Source: Pseudomonadales bacterium
GTDB taxonomy: Bacteria > Pseudomonadota > Gammaproteobacteria > Pseudomonadales > Pseudohongiellaceae
Length of the DNA: 64,000 nt
Assembly (NCBI GenBank): GCA_028281635.1
Contig: JANQJM010000224.1
Coordinates: 1 to 64,000, forward strand
Direction of reading: 5' to 3'
The notes beneath the pieces were generated by a model that saw nothing but the letters and a program-made list of their open reading frames with translations, ran no database searches and was not told the origin of the DNA. Both the position numbers and the translations under genes were made by a program. Below, in pieces: positions 18,267 to 28,087 of this stretch (position 1 is its first letter; the number at the start of each line of letters is the position of its first letter).

Positions 18267-18291
18267 AAGTGTGAGCTGCTTCACACTTTCA
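18264..18291 (+). terminator. Strong 11-bp stem-loop at the end of the PQQ operon
   Basis: TGAAAGTGTGA and TCACACTTTCA pair perfectly around a six-base loop, beginning with the cytochrome stop codon. No T-run follows, so it may be a 3' stabiliser or a partial (attenuating) terminator before the MoxR gene 130 bases on. Confidence 0.5.
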
Positions 18292-18396
18292 GCTGAGTTG
18301 CTAATCTGGCAGACTGCTTCCCTGACGATTTTTCCGCCCCGCTGGCGGCAGAGACTGCTAAAATAGCCAACCCTGCTACTTGGCAGGTATCTGTAA

Positions 18397-19365
18397 ATGA
18401 GGGAACACATGCTGCAGGAAGCTACAGACGATTTCGGCGAACTCCTGGCCCTTTTGGAACAGTCACACAACACGCTGGCACAGTATTGGCTGGGCGACGA
18501 ATTTGTCATTGAAGTGCTGCTAACCAGTATTATTGCCAAGGGTCACGTCTTGTTGGTGGACGTGCCTGGGGTTGGTAAGACCACCCTTGCCAAGAGTATG
18601 GCACAAGTACTTGGACTCGATTTTAATCGCATCCAGTTTACCAACGACATCCTGCCTGCTGACATTCTTGGTGGAAGTATCTATAACGCTTCCGATGGCC
18701 AGTTCACTTTTACTCCCGGCCCTATCTTCACTGACTTCTTATTGGCTGATGAAATCAATCGCGGACCTACTCGAAGTCAGTCGGCATTCCTGCAAGCGAT
18801 GGAAGAAGGCTACGTAGCTGCCGAAGGAAAAAACTATCCGCTGTCCGATCTGTTCACTGTGATAGCAACCCAGAACCCCATCGATTTCGACAGCACCAAC
18901 CCGCTGCCGGAAGCACAACTGGATCGTTTCCTGACTTCGGTGAGTTTGGGATACCCGGACGAGACGGCTGAGCTTCATTTACTAAGTGACTACAGGAACA
19001 CAGCGCGCGAAGAACCCTCCGCGATTCTAAATAAGGAACTAGTGGCACGACTGCGTCAGACTTGTGATGAAGTCTTTATCCATGAAGATCTGATGCGCTA
19101 TATCATCGAGATTTCCAGAAAGACACGACAGGATCAACGGATTAAACTGGGAATCTCACCCAGGGGATCTATGCACCTGGCGACGGCCTGCAAGGCTTAT
19201 GCTCTCGTTAAAGGCAGGCAACAAGTGCTGGCAGAAGACGTGCAAAAACTGATTCCTCCAGTTTGGAACCATCGTGTGCTACCGCGTCACGGGCGAGATA
19301 ACGATAGCAGCCTCGCCCATGAAATCCTGCAGGACATTCTGCAGCAGGTTGCCGTGCCACGATAG
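18397..19365 (+). CDS. MoxR family AAA+ ATPase
   Basis: 322 residues. Walker A is VPGVGKTTLAKS near residue 60, Walker B is FLLADEINRGP near 122, with sensor and arginine-finger segments (ATQNPIDFDSTNPLPEAQLDRF) and a C-terminal lid. MoxR ATPases act with von Willebrand or DUF58 partners in maturation or metal insertion. ATG at 18397 is taken; ATG at 18409 with GAGGGA close by is the alternative. It is followed by DUF58 and transglutaminase genes, a conserved trio, and lies just after a PQQ operon, as MxaR does in methanol dehydrogenase operons. Confidence 0.92.
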   Translation: MREHMLQEATDDFGELLALLEQSHNTLAQYWLGDEFVIEVLLTSIIAKGHVLLVDVPGVGKTTLAKSMAQVLGLDFNRIQFTNDILPADILGGSIYNASDGQFTFTPGPIFTDFLLADEINRGPTRSQSAFLQAMEEGYVAAEGKNYPLSDLFTVIATQNPIDFDSTNPLPEAQLDRFLTSVSLGYPDETAELHLLSDYRNTAREEPSAILNKELVARLRQTCDEVFIHEDLMRYIIEISRKTRQDQRIKLGISPRGSMHLATACKAYALVKGRQQVLAEDVQKLIPPVWNHRVLPRHGRDNDSSLAHEILQDILQQVAVPR

Positions 19366-19637
19366 ACTGGTCAGCGCAGACTAGTTGCAGCCTTGGCCGG
19401 ACTACTAGTAGTTAGACTGTTTATTCCTGACAACGGGTATGAAGTCATGGTAACGCTGCGACAATTCTCAAATACGTTTTTTCTGTTCATCTTTTCTGTT
19501 CATCGCGCTTGCAAACACTACCGCCGTAAACGCCGATCCGAACGCGATGAATCCATGGAAAATCTTTCAGTGACCTACCACTACCCAACGCTTGACAAAG
19601 ATTGAGCAGTAAAATGTTCACCTCATAACACCAGCAC

Positions 19638-20972
19638 ATGAGTGAGTTAGCTGACCGACCTTTGCGAGTCCACGATGAGATTATCCTTATCCATTGGTGG
19701 CGCCTGTTTCGTTGGTTCGCCAATCTGCGACTGGTTCCGAGGTTAAAGGAACACACCGCACGACCACTAATGCGCCTGTATCGCATGGCGTTCTACGATG
19801 GGCTGACACGGACCGGCAAGATCATGCTGGTCAGTTCATTGCTGATCTTCTTGTTCAGCTACCGGGTCAACAGTGATTTTCTGTTACTCACTGCCGCAGT
19901 CTGTGCTGCTTTATTGTTCTGGAGTATTGCACTCGGCTTTGTATTCCGCCCCCGAGTGAAGATTCAAAGGCAAACCCCTGAATCGGCGGTGGCGGGTGAA
20001 TTATGTAATTCGCAAATCACCATTCACAATAACAGCAAGCGAACACTCTTTAACTTTTCTGTGCGAGAGCTGGTGATCCCCGATGGCCAATGGCCAAAAG
20101 AGTGGCAACGCCCTTATCAAGCGCAACTTCCTGGTCACCAGCAAACGACGCTAAGCGTCGGTTTCGTACCCCGCAAACGCGGTGTTATGCAGCTATCCGG
20201 ATTAGCCGTTCAAAGTTATTTTCCTTTCTTCCTAACGCGTTACACAGCAAGAGTAAGGCAAGATTCGACACTCTATGTATTACCGGAAACCCTGGACATA
20301 GCTCTGCCATCCTTGCGGCAACTTGCGGAACAGGCCAGCAAGCAGCTCACTCTCGGATACGAGAACACGCGTCAGGGGCCAGCCCTGGAATACAGCTACT
20401 CGCGTCCCTATCAAACAGGTGATTCACTGCGCCGCCTGGATCACCGTGCCAGCAGTCGCTATGGCGAACCCATGAGTAAAGTATTCGAAGGCTCAGAAGA
20501 GATCCGGCGTGACCAGGTCTACTTGATGGTAGACCTGACTCTGGAAGATTTTCAGCTTTGGCAGCGCCGCCCTGTGCACACGAAATCCCTCGATCAACGT
20601 CTAGCTCTGGCTGTCGAAATTGGGCTGTCTGCGCAGAACGAAGGCTTTAGTCTTGCGGCTCTATCCACCGGTGCCCAATGGCATGAGATAGAGAACATTT
20701 CCAAACTCTATCAGCACATAGCCACCTGCCAGCCAGAACGAGCGGTAGCGCATCCAGACTCTGCTCTACCCAGCGCTATAAGCAATGAGAATGGACTTTA
20801 TGTCATCGTGACCGGTCGCTGGACTGATGAGGTCGCATCCAAAGTTGAGAAGTGGCAACGTGCCGGTATCGTGGTATTGGTGTTTCTGCTTGCAGAAGCG
20901 GAACAGCATAAGGATAGCCTGCCTACTGGTAAGCAATTCATCGAAGTCCAACTGGGTGGTATCGATTCATGA
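19638..20972 (+). CDS. DUF58 domain-containing membrane protein
   Basis: 444 residues. Two hydrophobic helices lie near residues 60-100 (MLVSSLLIFLFSY, then LLLTAAVCAALLFWSIALGFV), followed by a beta domain and the DUF58 core motif YSRPYQTGDSLRRLDHRASS near residue 255, as in MxaS/BatA-like proteins. It is a probable partner of the MoxR ATPase 272 bases upstream. Its stop overlaps the next start by four bases (ATGA), so the two are translationally coupled. The 272-base gap holds only an unconvincing reading frame (19393-19605). Confidence 0.88.
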   Translation: MSELADRPLRVHDEIILIHWWRLFRWFANLRLVPRLKEHTARPLMRLYRMAFYDGLTRTGKIMLVSSLLIFLFSYRVNSDFLLLTAAVCAALLFWSIALGFVFRPRVKIQRQTPESAVAGELCNSQITIHNNSKRTLFNFSVRELVIPDGQWPKEWQRPYQAQLPGHQQTTLSVGFVPRKRGVMQLSGLAVQSYFPFFLTRYTARVRQDSTLYVLPETLDIALPSLRQLAEQASKQLTLGYENTRQGPALEYSYSRPYQTGDSLRRLDHRASSRYGEPMSKVFEGSEEIRRDQVYLMVDLTLEDFQLWQRRPVHTKSLDQRLALAVEIGLSAQNEGFSLAALSTGAQWHEIENISKLYQHIATCQPERAVAHPDSALPSAISNENGLYVIVTGRWTDEVASKVEKWQRAGIVVLVFLLAEAEQHKDSLPTGKQFIEVQLGGIDS

Positions 20973-22930
20973 TGTCATTAGGTACCGCATGTCTCACTTT
21001 GTTTATTTCGGTGCTGTCATGGCATCTCTCCACTTCGATGGAGTTGCCAATCATTGCCTATGCGGGGATGACATTGAGTCTGCTAGCGGGATTGAAACTG
21101 TTAATAATAGAGCGACCAACCTGGGGGCTGGTTTTTGTGTTGCTGGCAACCGGCGCTTTCATGGGTAATCAGATAATTGAAGATTGGGCCATCGAAGGAT
21201 CGTGGCCGCAAGACAACGGTCTCGGTGCTGGCCTGGTTATCGGATTGCTGATTTATCTGCTATGGGTTTTCGCCGCCCGTCAGAGTGAAAAAATTGAATT
21301 GGCTTTGGATCGTGATACCCAAACGATACTTGTTATCGGCTTATTGTTACTCCTGCTCATGGCTCCCGCAGAGCAAACAATCATATTCGTTGCCGATGAG
21401 CGAATTGGCCTACTCACACTGCTTGGAATTGTGCTCGCCAGTTTAACTTTGCTTGCAGATAGGGTTGGTACACAGCTAGTGTCACGCTTACTTCTGTTTA
21501 TTCCTGTTTTGCTAACGGTCCCACTGTTCAATAGCCTGCTGGAACTCGGACAACGACCTGTGATCACGGCTATTGGAACTCTGATGCCGAGCTCGAGTAA
21601 CTTCACACCCACAGGTTTTTCTCCCTCGCAACAACTGTCCTCACGATCCTTTCTGCGGCCTTCAAGCCGAGCAGTAATGCGAATTCGAGGAGAGCAATTT
21701 CCGGGCCGGTATCTGGTAGGCAATCGTTTGAGTATTCTGGATGACGAAATGTTTTGGCTGCCAACTGTAGGCACAACACAATTACTAACTACCCTGGATG
21801 CTGAACTAACTGATGATAATGAATGGCGTTACCCAATCGAAAATAACGTCGTATCGAATTATCCCGCTGGCGACTACACGGTTTACAATCTGAACAGCGA
21901 CTACTTTGTGTTTATGAGCCCAGGCACAACACACGTTAGTGGTCGATTTGAACAATTGAGTCGGGACCCAACCTATTCCTACGTCTGGACCGCTGAGTTT
22001 GACCGCGGAACTGATCGACGCTGGCGCATAGAAACCGGCAGTAATCCGCAACCGTCGGAATTTGAGCGGCAGCATCTGCTGTTACCAGAATTTTGGGACG
22101 ATAGTTTGCAATCAAAAGCAGAGGAATTTCGAGCGCCTCAACGAGCCGCCACAGTAAGTAATTTAGTCAACTACTTTACTTCCCGTCGCTACTCACTGAG
22201 TACTAATTTTGATCCTGCCCAACCATTTCACGACTTCTTTCTTAATGATGGCGCAGCCTATTGTTTTTGGTTTGCAACAGGGGCAACACTAGCGCTGAGA
22301 GCAAACGGTATTCCAAGCCGGTTGGTGAGTGGGTATGTCATCAACGAACAGATCTCACCAGATATGTGGCTGATCAGAAATCGTGATGCTCATAGTTGGG
22401 TGGAATGGCAAGATGAGACAGGCTATTGGCATAGCGTCGATCCCACACCAGCCAGCATTGAGTCCTTTTTCGGTGGTTACCAATCGTCGCCAGTGAGTCA
22501 GTGGTATCACTATCTCGCTGGGCAATGGCAGGCGCTGATTGATTGGGTATTGGAAGATGCGCTGATTGCCAATCTGGTTCGCTATGGCGGTGTGATGATT
22601 CTGATCTTCCTGTTTGCGCGGGAATACCGACGCCTGCAGGGAGAGCGAAAGAGTCTCAATAACCGCGCTCGTCGCTGGCAAAAGATCTGGTTGCGATTCA
22701 TTCAGAAATCCAATCTGCCAATTCAACCCTCCTGGACTGCCGCAACTTATGCAGCGAATCTTCCAGGTAGCTGGTCCGGTGATGCCCGCAGCGCAGTACT
22801 TCAATTCCTCGATACCTACAGCAGCAACCGACTTTCAGCCGACGACGAGGCCTCTATAGAAAACGTAGAAAAGTCGCTGGATAGCTGCATCAAAGCATTG
22901 TCTGAATCCAAACCACGGTCATCCACGTAA
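20969..22930 (+). CDS. Transglutaminase-like membrane protein (TgpA-like)
   Basis: 653 residues. Several N-terminal transmembrane helices (to about residue 190) precede a periplasmic domain with the papain-like transglutaminase triad: Cys in GAAYCFWFATGATLALRANG, His in RDAHSWVEW and Asp in SVDPTPAS. A late membrane helix (VMILIFLFAREY) and a basic cytoplasmic tail follow. TgpA-type proteins are encoded with MoxR and DUF58 in many proteobacteria. The reaction may be crosslinking or proteolysis of envelope proteins, unproven here. It overlaps the DUF58 stop by four bases. Confidence 0.9.
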   Translation: MMSLGTACLTLFISVLSWHLSTSMELPIIAYAGMTLSLLAGLKLLIIERPTWGLVFVLLATGAFMGNQIIEDWAIEGSWPQDNGLGAGLVIGLLIYLLWVFAARQSEKIELALDRDTQTILVIGLLLLLLMAPAEQTIIFVADERIGLLTLLGIVLASLTLLADRVGTQLVSRLLLFIPVLLTVPLFNSLLELGQRPVITAIGTLMPSSSNFTPTGFSPSQQLSSRSFLRPSSRAVMRIRGEQFPGRYLVGNRLSILDDEMFWLPTVGTTQLLTTLDAELTDDNEWRYPIENNVVSNYPAGDYTVYNLNSDYFVFMSPGTTHVSGRFEQLSRDPTYSYVWTAEFDRGTDRRWRIETGSNPQPSEFERQHLLLPEFWDDSLQSKAEEFRAPQRAATVSNLVNYFTSRRYSLSTNFDPAQPFHDFFLNDGAAYCFWFATGATLALRANGIPSRLVSGYVINEQISPDMWLIRNRDAHSWVEWQDETGYWHSVDPTPASIESFFGGYQSSPVSQWYHYLAGQWQALIDWVLEDALIANLVRYGGVMILIFLFAREYRRLQGERKSLNNRARRWQKIWLRFIQKSNLPIQPSWTAATYAANLPGSWSGDARSAVLQFLDTYSSNRLSADDEASIENVEKSLDSCIKALSESKPRSST

Positions 22931-23030
22931 TAAAATAGGGCCGGCTCTAAGCGATTGCTTTTACATGCAGCCTTTGCCTAAGAGCGCTACGACTGCCAAA
23001 ATTGCTACTGATTAACAGGAGAAGAAGTTA

Positions 23031-24806
23031 ATGCCTGAGTACAGAGCTCCCATCCGCGATATCCAGTTTGCACTTTTTGATGTACTGGATTCTGAAACCC
23101 ACTACCAGCGCATCCAGGCCGAAGAGGCCAGTCGTGATCTGGTGGAAGCCATCATCAATGAAGGGGCGAAGTTTTCTGAGGAAGTACTGGCGCCTCTCTA
23201 TCAGTCTGGTGATGAAGGCTGTAGTTTCGATAATGGCAAGGTCACCACACCAGCCGGTTTCAAAGAAGCTTATCAACAATATGTAGAAGGCGGCTGGCCC
23301 GCTCTATCCGGCGACCCAGCCTATGGTGGTCAAGGCTTGCCAGAATCCTTGTCTCTCGCTCTGAATGAAATGATCAACACCGCCAATTGGGCCTGGGGCA
23401 TGTACCCTGGTCTAAGCCACGGCGCCAAACTTACTCTGTCGGCCTATGGCACTGAACAGCAAAAACAAACTTATCTGAGCAAACTCACCAGCGGTGAATG
23501 GACCGGCACCATGTGTTTAACGGAACCACACTGCGGTACCGATCTCGGTCTTTTAAAAACCAAAGCCGAACCCCAGGCCAATGGTAGCTATCGAATTAAC
23601 GGCACCAAGATTTTTATCTCAGCGGGTGAACACGACATGGCGGAAAACATCGTGCATATCGTGCTGGCACGCCTACCTGACGCCCCGGGCGGAACCAAAG
23701 GCATTTCACTATTTATCGTGCCACGTAACGAAGCAGAGTCACTCAATCATAACAACGTGAATTGTGGTTCCATCGAACACAAGATGGGCATCCATGGCAA
23801 CGCTACTGCGGTTCTCAACTTTGACGATGCACAAGGTTTTCTTATCGGCCCTGAAAACGAAGGCTTGCGTTGTATGTTCACATTTATGAACTTCGCACGC
23901 CTGGGCACTGCGCTGCAGGGAATGGTTGCGGCGGAGCTGAGTTACCAGGGCTCATTAGCCTATGCGAAAGATCGTCTGGCAATGCGTGCACTTTCTGGAC
24001 CAGTCTTTCCAGAAAAACCTGCCGACCCCATTATCGTTCACCCTGACGTACGTCGCATGTTGCTGACTCAGCGCGCCATTTCTGAAGGTGGCAGAGCGAT
24101 GATCTACTACTGCTCGCAATTAGGAGACGTGGTCCATGCCAAGAATAGTAGTGAGGAAGATATTGAAGAAGCAGACGCGATCATGAGTGTGCTGACACCA
24201 ATCGCCAAGGCTTTCCTCACCGAAACTGGATACGAAGCCGCAAACCTTGGATTGCAGGTGTTTGGTGGTCATGGCTACATTCGTGAATGGGGCATGGAAC
24301 AGATCGTGAGAGACACGCGTATCAGTACCTTATACGAAGGCACCACTGGCATTCAGGCACTGGACTTAATCGGTCGTAAAGTACTCGCAGACCGCGGAAC
24401 CATGTTGCGCTTCTGGACCCGTATCATTCACCGCTTCTGTCGCGACAATGATAAACGTAAGATGCAGGAGTTTATAAGACCTCTACGCCGGTACTATCGG
24501 GAATGGGGGGGCTTTACCAACAAGATTGGTCTTAAAGCGATGAAGAATCGTGATGAAGTTGGTGCTGCAGCCTATGACTACCTTATGTATTCCGGGTATG
24601 TAAGTCTCGCGTATTTCTGGGCCAAGATTGCAGATGCGGCTTATGATCAACTCGAAGCAGGAACTGAAGATCCGGATTACTACCAGGCGAAAATCAAAAC
24701 TGCCAGATTCTATTACAAGAAACTACTACCCCGCGCCAAAATGCACAAAGAAGTCATGATGAGTGGTGCAAAAACGCTGCTTGAGCTAAAGCAGGAAGAG
24801 TTTTAG
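23031..24806 (+). CDS. Acyl-CoA dehydrogenase, long form with C-terminal extension
   Basis: 591 residues, FAD enzyme of fatty-acid beta-oxidation. The order is: an N-terminal extension (MPEYRAPIRDIQFALFDVL) typical of the long class, the acyl-CoA dehydrogenase N and middle domains with MCLTEPHCGTDLG and RINGTKIFISAGEHD, and the C-terminal four-helix domain with GGHGYIREWGMEQIVRDTRI and LYEGTTGIQALDLIGRK. A further C-terminal domain runs from about residue 470. The catalytic Glu is probably that in YEGTTG. An AGGAGAAGAAG ribosome site is present. It stands alone; the chain-length preference is unknown. Confidence 0.93.
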   Translation: MPEYRAPIRDIQFALFDVLDSETHYQRIQAEEASRDLVEAIINEGAKFSEEVLAPLYQSGDEGCSFDNGKVTTPAGFKEAYQQYVEGGWPALSGDPAYGGQGLPESLSLALNEMINTANWAWGMYPGLSHGAKLTLSAYGTEQQKQTYLSKLTSGEWTGTMCLTEPHCGTDLGLLKTKAEPQANGSYRINGTKIFISAGEHDMAENIVHIVLARLPDAPGGTKGISLFIVPRNEAESLNHNNVNCGSIEHKMGIHGNATAVLNFDDAQGFLIGPENEGLRCMFTFMNFARLGTALQGMVAAELSYQGSLAYAKDRLAMRALSGPVFPEKPADPIIVHPDVRRMLLTQRAISEGGRAMIYYCSQLGDVVHAKNSSEEDIEEADAIMSVLTPIAKAFLTETGYEAANLGLQVFGGHGYIREWGMEQIVRDTRISTLYEGTTGIQALDLIGRKVLADRGTMLRFWTRIIHRFCRDNDKRKMQEFIRPLRRYYREWGGFTNKIGLKAMKNRDEVGAAAYDYLMYSGYVSLAYFWAKIADAAYDQLEAGTEDPDYYQAKIKTARFYYKKLLPRAKMHKEVMMSGAKTLLELKQEEF

Positions 24807-24828
24807 TTTCCTTCAATTCTCGACGACA

Positions 24829-24866
24829 TTGCTCCAACCGTAACAAGCTATATTTGGTTGGAGCAA
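24829..24866 (+). terminator. Stem-loop after the acyl-CoA dehydrogenase
   Basis: TTGCTCCAACC and GGTTGGAGCAA form a perfect 11-bp stem with a 16-base loop, 22 bases past the stop codon. The bases after it (CTAAAAACTATTCTTC) are only modestly T-rich. Confidence 0.6.
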
Positions 24867-25280
24867 CTAAAAACTATTCTTCAAGAATACAGCCTGCTCC
24901 CTAACGCCTGTTCTTCGACTGTTTGCTGCTAGTGGCAGTGGTAAATTCCCAAAAAACGGTCATCTCAAATCAAGCTTAGTTTGAAAGCCATCTGGCTATA
25001 CCGCGCTGTTTTTCTGAGTTCGCATAATTCACTATCCCACAGTAACAAATCTCGCCAACTCTTCGTCTAACTCCCCATAAACTATCCGCCCATATCACCA
25101 AACCTGTCTGAAAGCCCCGTAACACGGGCCCTCTGGAGTTGGCCCGTGGTTTGCTGTAGTTAGACTTGAAAGACACTTTAGTTACGCTCTAAAGACTATG
25201 GGTTATAGTGGTTTTAGCCACAAACGATTCGATAACAAAGAAAACAGAATTGAGGCCAGAAAACCGGCCGCCGGGTTTAC
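24867..25280. other. Non-coding stretch before the ABC exporter
   Basis: No convincing gene is seen. Two further perfect stems are visible: CACGGGCC (25123-25130) with GGCCCGTG (25141-25148), and CTTTAG with CTAAAG near 25180-25195. They may belong to a structured leader of the ABC operon at 25281. Confidence 0.4.
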
Positions 25281-26285
25281 ATGTTGCAACAAACCAAAGT
25301 AAACAACGCGATCACAGTCGAGACTCGGGACCTCCGGCTCGACTACGGTGAACTCACCGCCGTCAACAACGTTAATCTGCAAATCACCGCTGGCGAAATC
25401 TATGGCCTGGTTGGACCCAATGGTGCGGGTAAGAGTAGCCTGCTCAAGATGCTGGCAAACCTGAATCGTCCTACCTATGGAGAGATCTTCATCAATGGGA
25501 TCGACCTGGCCGAGGATCCGTGGAGCATTCATCGCGACGTGGGATACATGCCAGACCTTTCTCCGGTAGCACCCGAATTAAAAGTCTGGGAGTTCCTGGA
25601 ATTTTTCGCAGCTGCCTATGGCATACCCGCAAACGAACGAAAACCTCGAGTCGAGGAATGCCTCGAGCAGGTGAAGATGGCCGAACACCGTGAAGCCTAT
25701 GGCAAGGGATTGTCCCGCGGCATGATGCAGCGAGTAGTATTAGCCAAGACTTTGATTCCACGCCCGAAGATTTTACTGCTTGATGAACCTGCCAGCGGCA
25801 TGGATCCAATTGCTCGCATCAATTTGAAAAATATTCTGGTCGATCTCAGTCGTCTGGGCGTCACCTCCATTGTGTCATCCCACATCCTCACCGAACTCGG
25901 TGATATGTGTACTTCCCTGGGCATTATGCACAAAGGGGAATTAGTGAAGACTGGCGACAAAGCCAGCCTTCTGGTGGAGCACCCTGTGCACACCCGTTCC
26001 CTGACAGCGCTGTTAGAAGACTTCACCATCGATGGTGGCAGAGTAATAACGGTACTGGAGGCCAATGAGCATGTGTCAGAGATTGTCCATGAAGGTGGTG
26101 CATTCGTAATTGGTTTTGGCGGAGACGAATTAGCGGAAGCAGAATTACTTCGAGAGCTGATCGAGGCCGGTGTCAAAGTGACTTCCTTCAGTCGGGAATC
26201 TGCCAGCATGGAAGATGTATTGGTGAAACTGGTAGCACCGGAACAGCAAGACGAGCCGGGAATAGCGGGAGAAGAAAATGACTGA
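25281..26285 (+). CDS. ABC transporter ATP-binding protein (ABC-2 exporter type)
   Basis: 334 residues. Walker A is GPNGAGKSS near residue 50, the signature is LSRGMMQRV near 150, and Walker B is KILLLDEPASGMD. A C-terminal extension of about 100 residues follows the nucleotide-binding domain (ITVLEANEHVSEIVHEGGAF), as in exporters of the CcmA/NatA/YbhF kind. It overlaps the permease gene by eight bases. The substrate is not predictable. Confidence 0.9.
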   Translation: MLQQTKVNNAITVETRDLRLDYGELTAVNNVNLQITAGEIYGLVGPNGAGKSSLLKMLANLNRPTYGEIFINGIDLAEDPWSIHRDVGYMPDLSPVAPELKVWEFLEFFAAAYGIPANERKPRVEECLEQVKMAEHREAYGKGLSRGMMQRVVLAKTLIPRPKILLLDEPASGMDPIARINLKNILVDLSRLGVTSIVSSHILTELGDMCTSLGIMHKGELVKTGDKASLLVEHPVHTRSLTALLEDFTIDGGRVITVLEANEHVSEIVHEGGAFVIGFGGDELAEAELLRELIEAGVKVTSFSRESASMEDVLVKLVAPEQQDEPGIAGEEND

Positions 26286-27960
26286 TGCAAGCTTGGGGAA
26301 TACACCGTGGCTTCCAAGTTCTTCACGTTTGGCAGAGTACCTGGCAGTCTGGAACAATCCCATTGTCTGGAAAAACTTTCAGTCGCGCATGCGGATGCAG
26401 TCAGTGTTCAGTTTTCTCCTGGTATTTGTTCTAGCCACCTTTATGACTTTTACCACCTATGGCGGAATAATGCGTTTGCAAGGCGATCCAGTCGCTGCTG
26501 CCCGCAGTGCCATCGTACCACTGGCCATCTTGCAGTGGATAATTCTCATGCTGTCCGCCACCGGTCGAATCACTTCCGGCATCATTCATGAGCGTGTAAC
26601 TGGAACCATCGAATACACCCGGCTTACACCACTAAGCCCACTGGATAAAGTAATCGGCTACTTGTTCGGACTACCAGTCCGTGAGTACCTGCTGTTTCTT
26701 CTCACCATGCCATTTATGATTTTCTTGCTGGTGGTGGGTGAGATTCCGATATCGGTAGTCATCCCCGTTTATCTGGTATTTTTCTCATCGGCAATAATGT
26801 TCCACATGCTAGGAATGGTATTGGGATTGGTGCTTAAAGAGTGGCGGTTGTCTGTGGTGTTTACCATCGGTCTGGTAATCGCCGTCAACTGGGTGCTCCC
26901 ATTCTTTTCCTATCTCGGATTTCCATTCCTGCAATATTTAACGGTGCGGCCAGTTTTTGCAGAAAAAATTACTCCGCTGCTACCGTTAGATGCGGTTCCC
27001 CGGATGGAAGACGCTCCAGCACTCATCACTGATCTTACGGCGGGTGTAGATTTTTATGTGTGGGAAGTGTCGACAACGGCTTTCTGTCTGATTCTGCAGG
27101 GCCTTATCATCTTTACTTTAGCGCTTATGGTATATCGAAAGTGGGAAAACGATTTCGGTCATTCCTTGAGCAAAAGCTATGCGCTGTTTTTCTACATCGC
27201 ATTACAGCTATTTTGCATCGGCACTCTCTGGCCTAATCTGGTGTTCGATACAGAGTCTATCATTGCAGCAGGTTTGATGGATGACGATTCTCTGATCGAA
27301 GAATTCGCCTTTATCATCCCCCTGATCTACGGATTCTTCTCCATTGGTGTGGTGTTCTGGTTGGTATATGTCATTACACCAAGCCACGAAGACTATCGCA
27401 GCGGCCTGTTGCGCTCTCAGAAGCTTGTGCAAATGGGCCAACAGCCCTTGTCGCGCTTTGATGATCAGGCTGACGGACTGCTTGCGACCTCGGTTTTAGC
27501 CGTTGCCACATTCCTGTTCTTGCTGACAGTAGAGATTGTGATGACAGAGATGGGTCCTTTAGGTGAAGTATCCCCCGACACCTTTGGATTATTGCGACTA
27601 CCAATAATTGCCATGTTAGTGATCTTTTACTTTGCCGTATCGTTGGAATATCTACAGTTGAGCCGTTTCGCCCTGTTATTTCTAATGGTGTGGATCGTCC
27701 CCATTTTACTAGCGGTTTTTCTTGGCGTGGCCCTGGAAATGGAAGAAGAAGTTCTCTACATTGCCAGTGGTTCGCCACTGACCATGGTCATACTCGCCGC
27801 CCAGGGTCTATTAAACGACTGGATGGATGAGGGACAAATTGCCATAGTTCGCAACTCCTTCTGGACTGGTACGATTTTCATTTTCTCCATCACTGCCTTC
27901 CTCGGTTATCAATTGCAGAAACAACAGAAGCGAGTAAAACAGCTCGTGTCATCGCAGTAA
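26278..27960 (+). CDS. ABC-2 type transporter permease
   Basis: 560 residues with about twelve hydrophobic helices, for example SVFSFLLVFVLATFMTF near residue 42 and several past 300. The segment IIHERVTGTIEYTRLTPLSP is a typical ABC-2 permease loop that contacts the ATPase. It overlaps the ATP-binding gene by eight bases, so the two form one exporter. It lacks the large periplasmic domain of MacB-type permeases, and the length suggests two six-helix halves fused. The substrate is unknown. Confidence 0.87.
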   Translation: MTDASLGNTPWLPSSSRLAEYLAVWNNPIVWKNFQSRMRMQSVFSFLLVFVLATFMTFTTYGGIMRLQGDPVAAARSAIVPLAILQWIILMLSATGRITSGIIHERVTGTIEYTRLTPLSPLDKVIGYLFGLPVREYLLFLLTMPFMIFLLVVGEIPISVVIPVYLVFFSSAIMFHMLGMVLGLVLKEWRLSVVFTIGLVIAVNWVLPFFSYLGFPFLQYLTVRPVFAEKITPLLPLDAVPRMEDAPALITDLTAGVDFYVWEVSTTAFCLILQGLIIFTLALMVYRKWENDFGHSLSKSYALFFYIALQLFCIGTLWPNLVFDTESIIAAGLMDDDSLIEEFAFIIPLIYGFFSIGVVFWLVYVITPSHEDYRSGLLRSQKLVQMGQQPLSRFDDQADGLLATSVLAVATFLFLLTVEIVMTEMGPLGEVSPDTFGLLRLPIIAMLVIFYFAVSLEYLQLSRFALLFLMVWIVPILLAVFLGVALEMEEEVLYIASGSPLTMVILAAQGLLNDWMDEGQIAIVRNSFWTGTIFIFSITAFLGYQLQKQQKRVKQLVSSQ

Positions 27961-28087
27961 TAAAATTGCCCGTTTGAAGAGTTTTATTCAGTTCAGCTTT
28001 GATTAAGCTGTACAACGTCAAGCTGCATCCAGCTAATCAGAAAAAGTCCGATACCAGATGCAAAGTCTGCATTACCCGGGGGTAACA

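Noticed and set aside
19393-19605. 70-codon frame between the MoxR and DUF58 genes
   Set aside because: No ribosome site, unconvincing basic sequence and a rival frame resembling a signal peptide but without a start; at best a decayed small gene.
24976-25176. 66-codon minus-strand frame before the ABC exporter
   Set aside because: It overlaps two perfect hairpins, has no recognisable features and no neighbours to support it.
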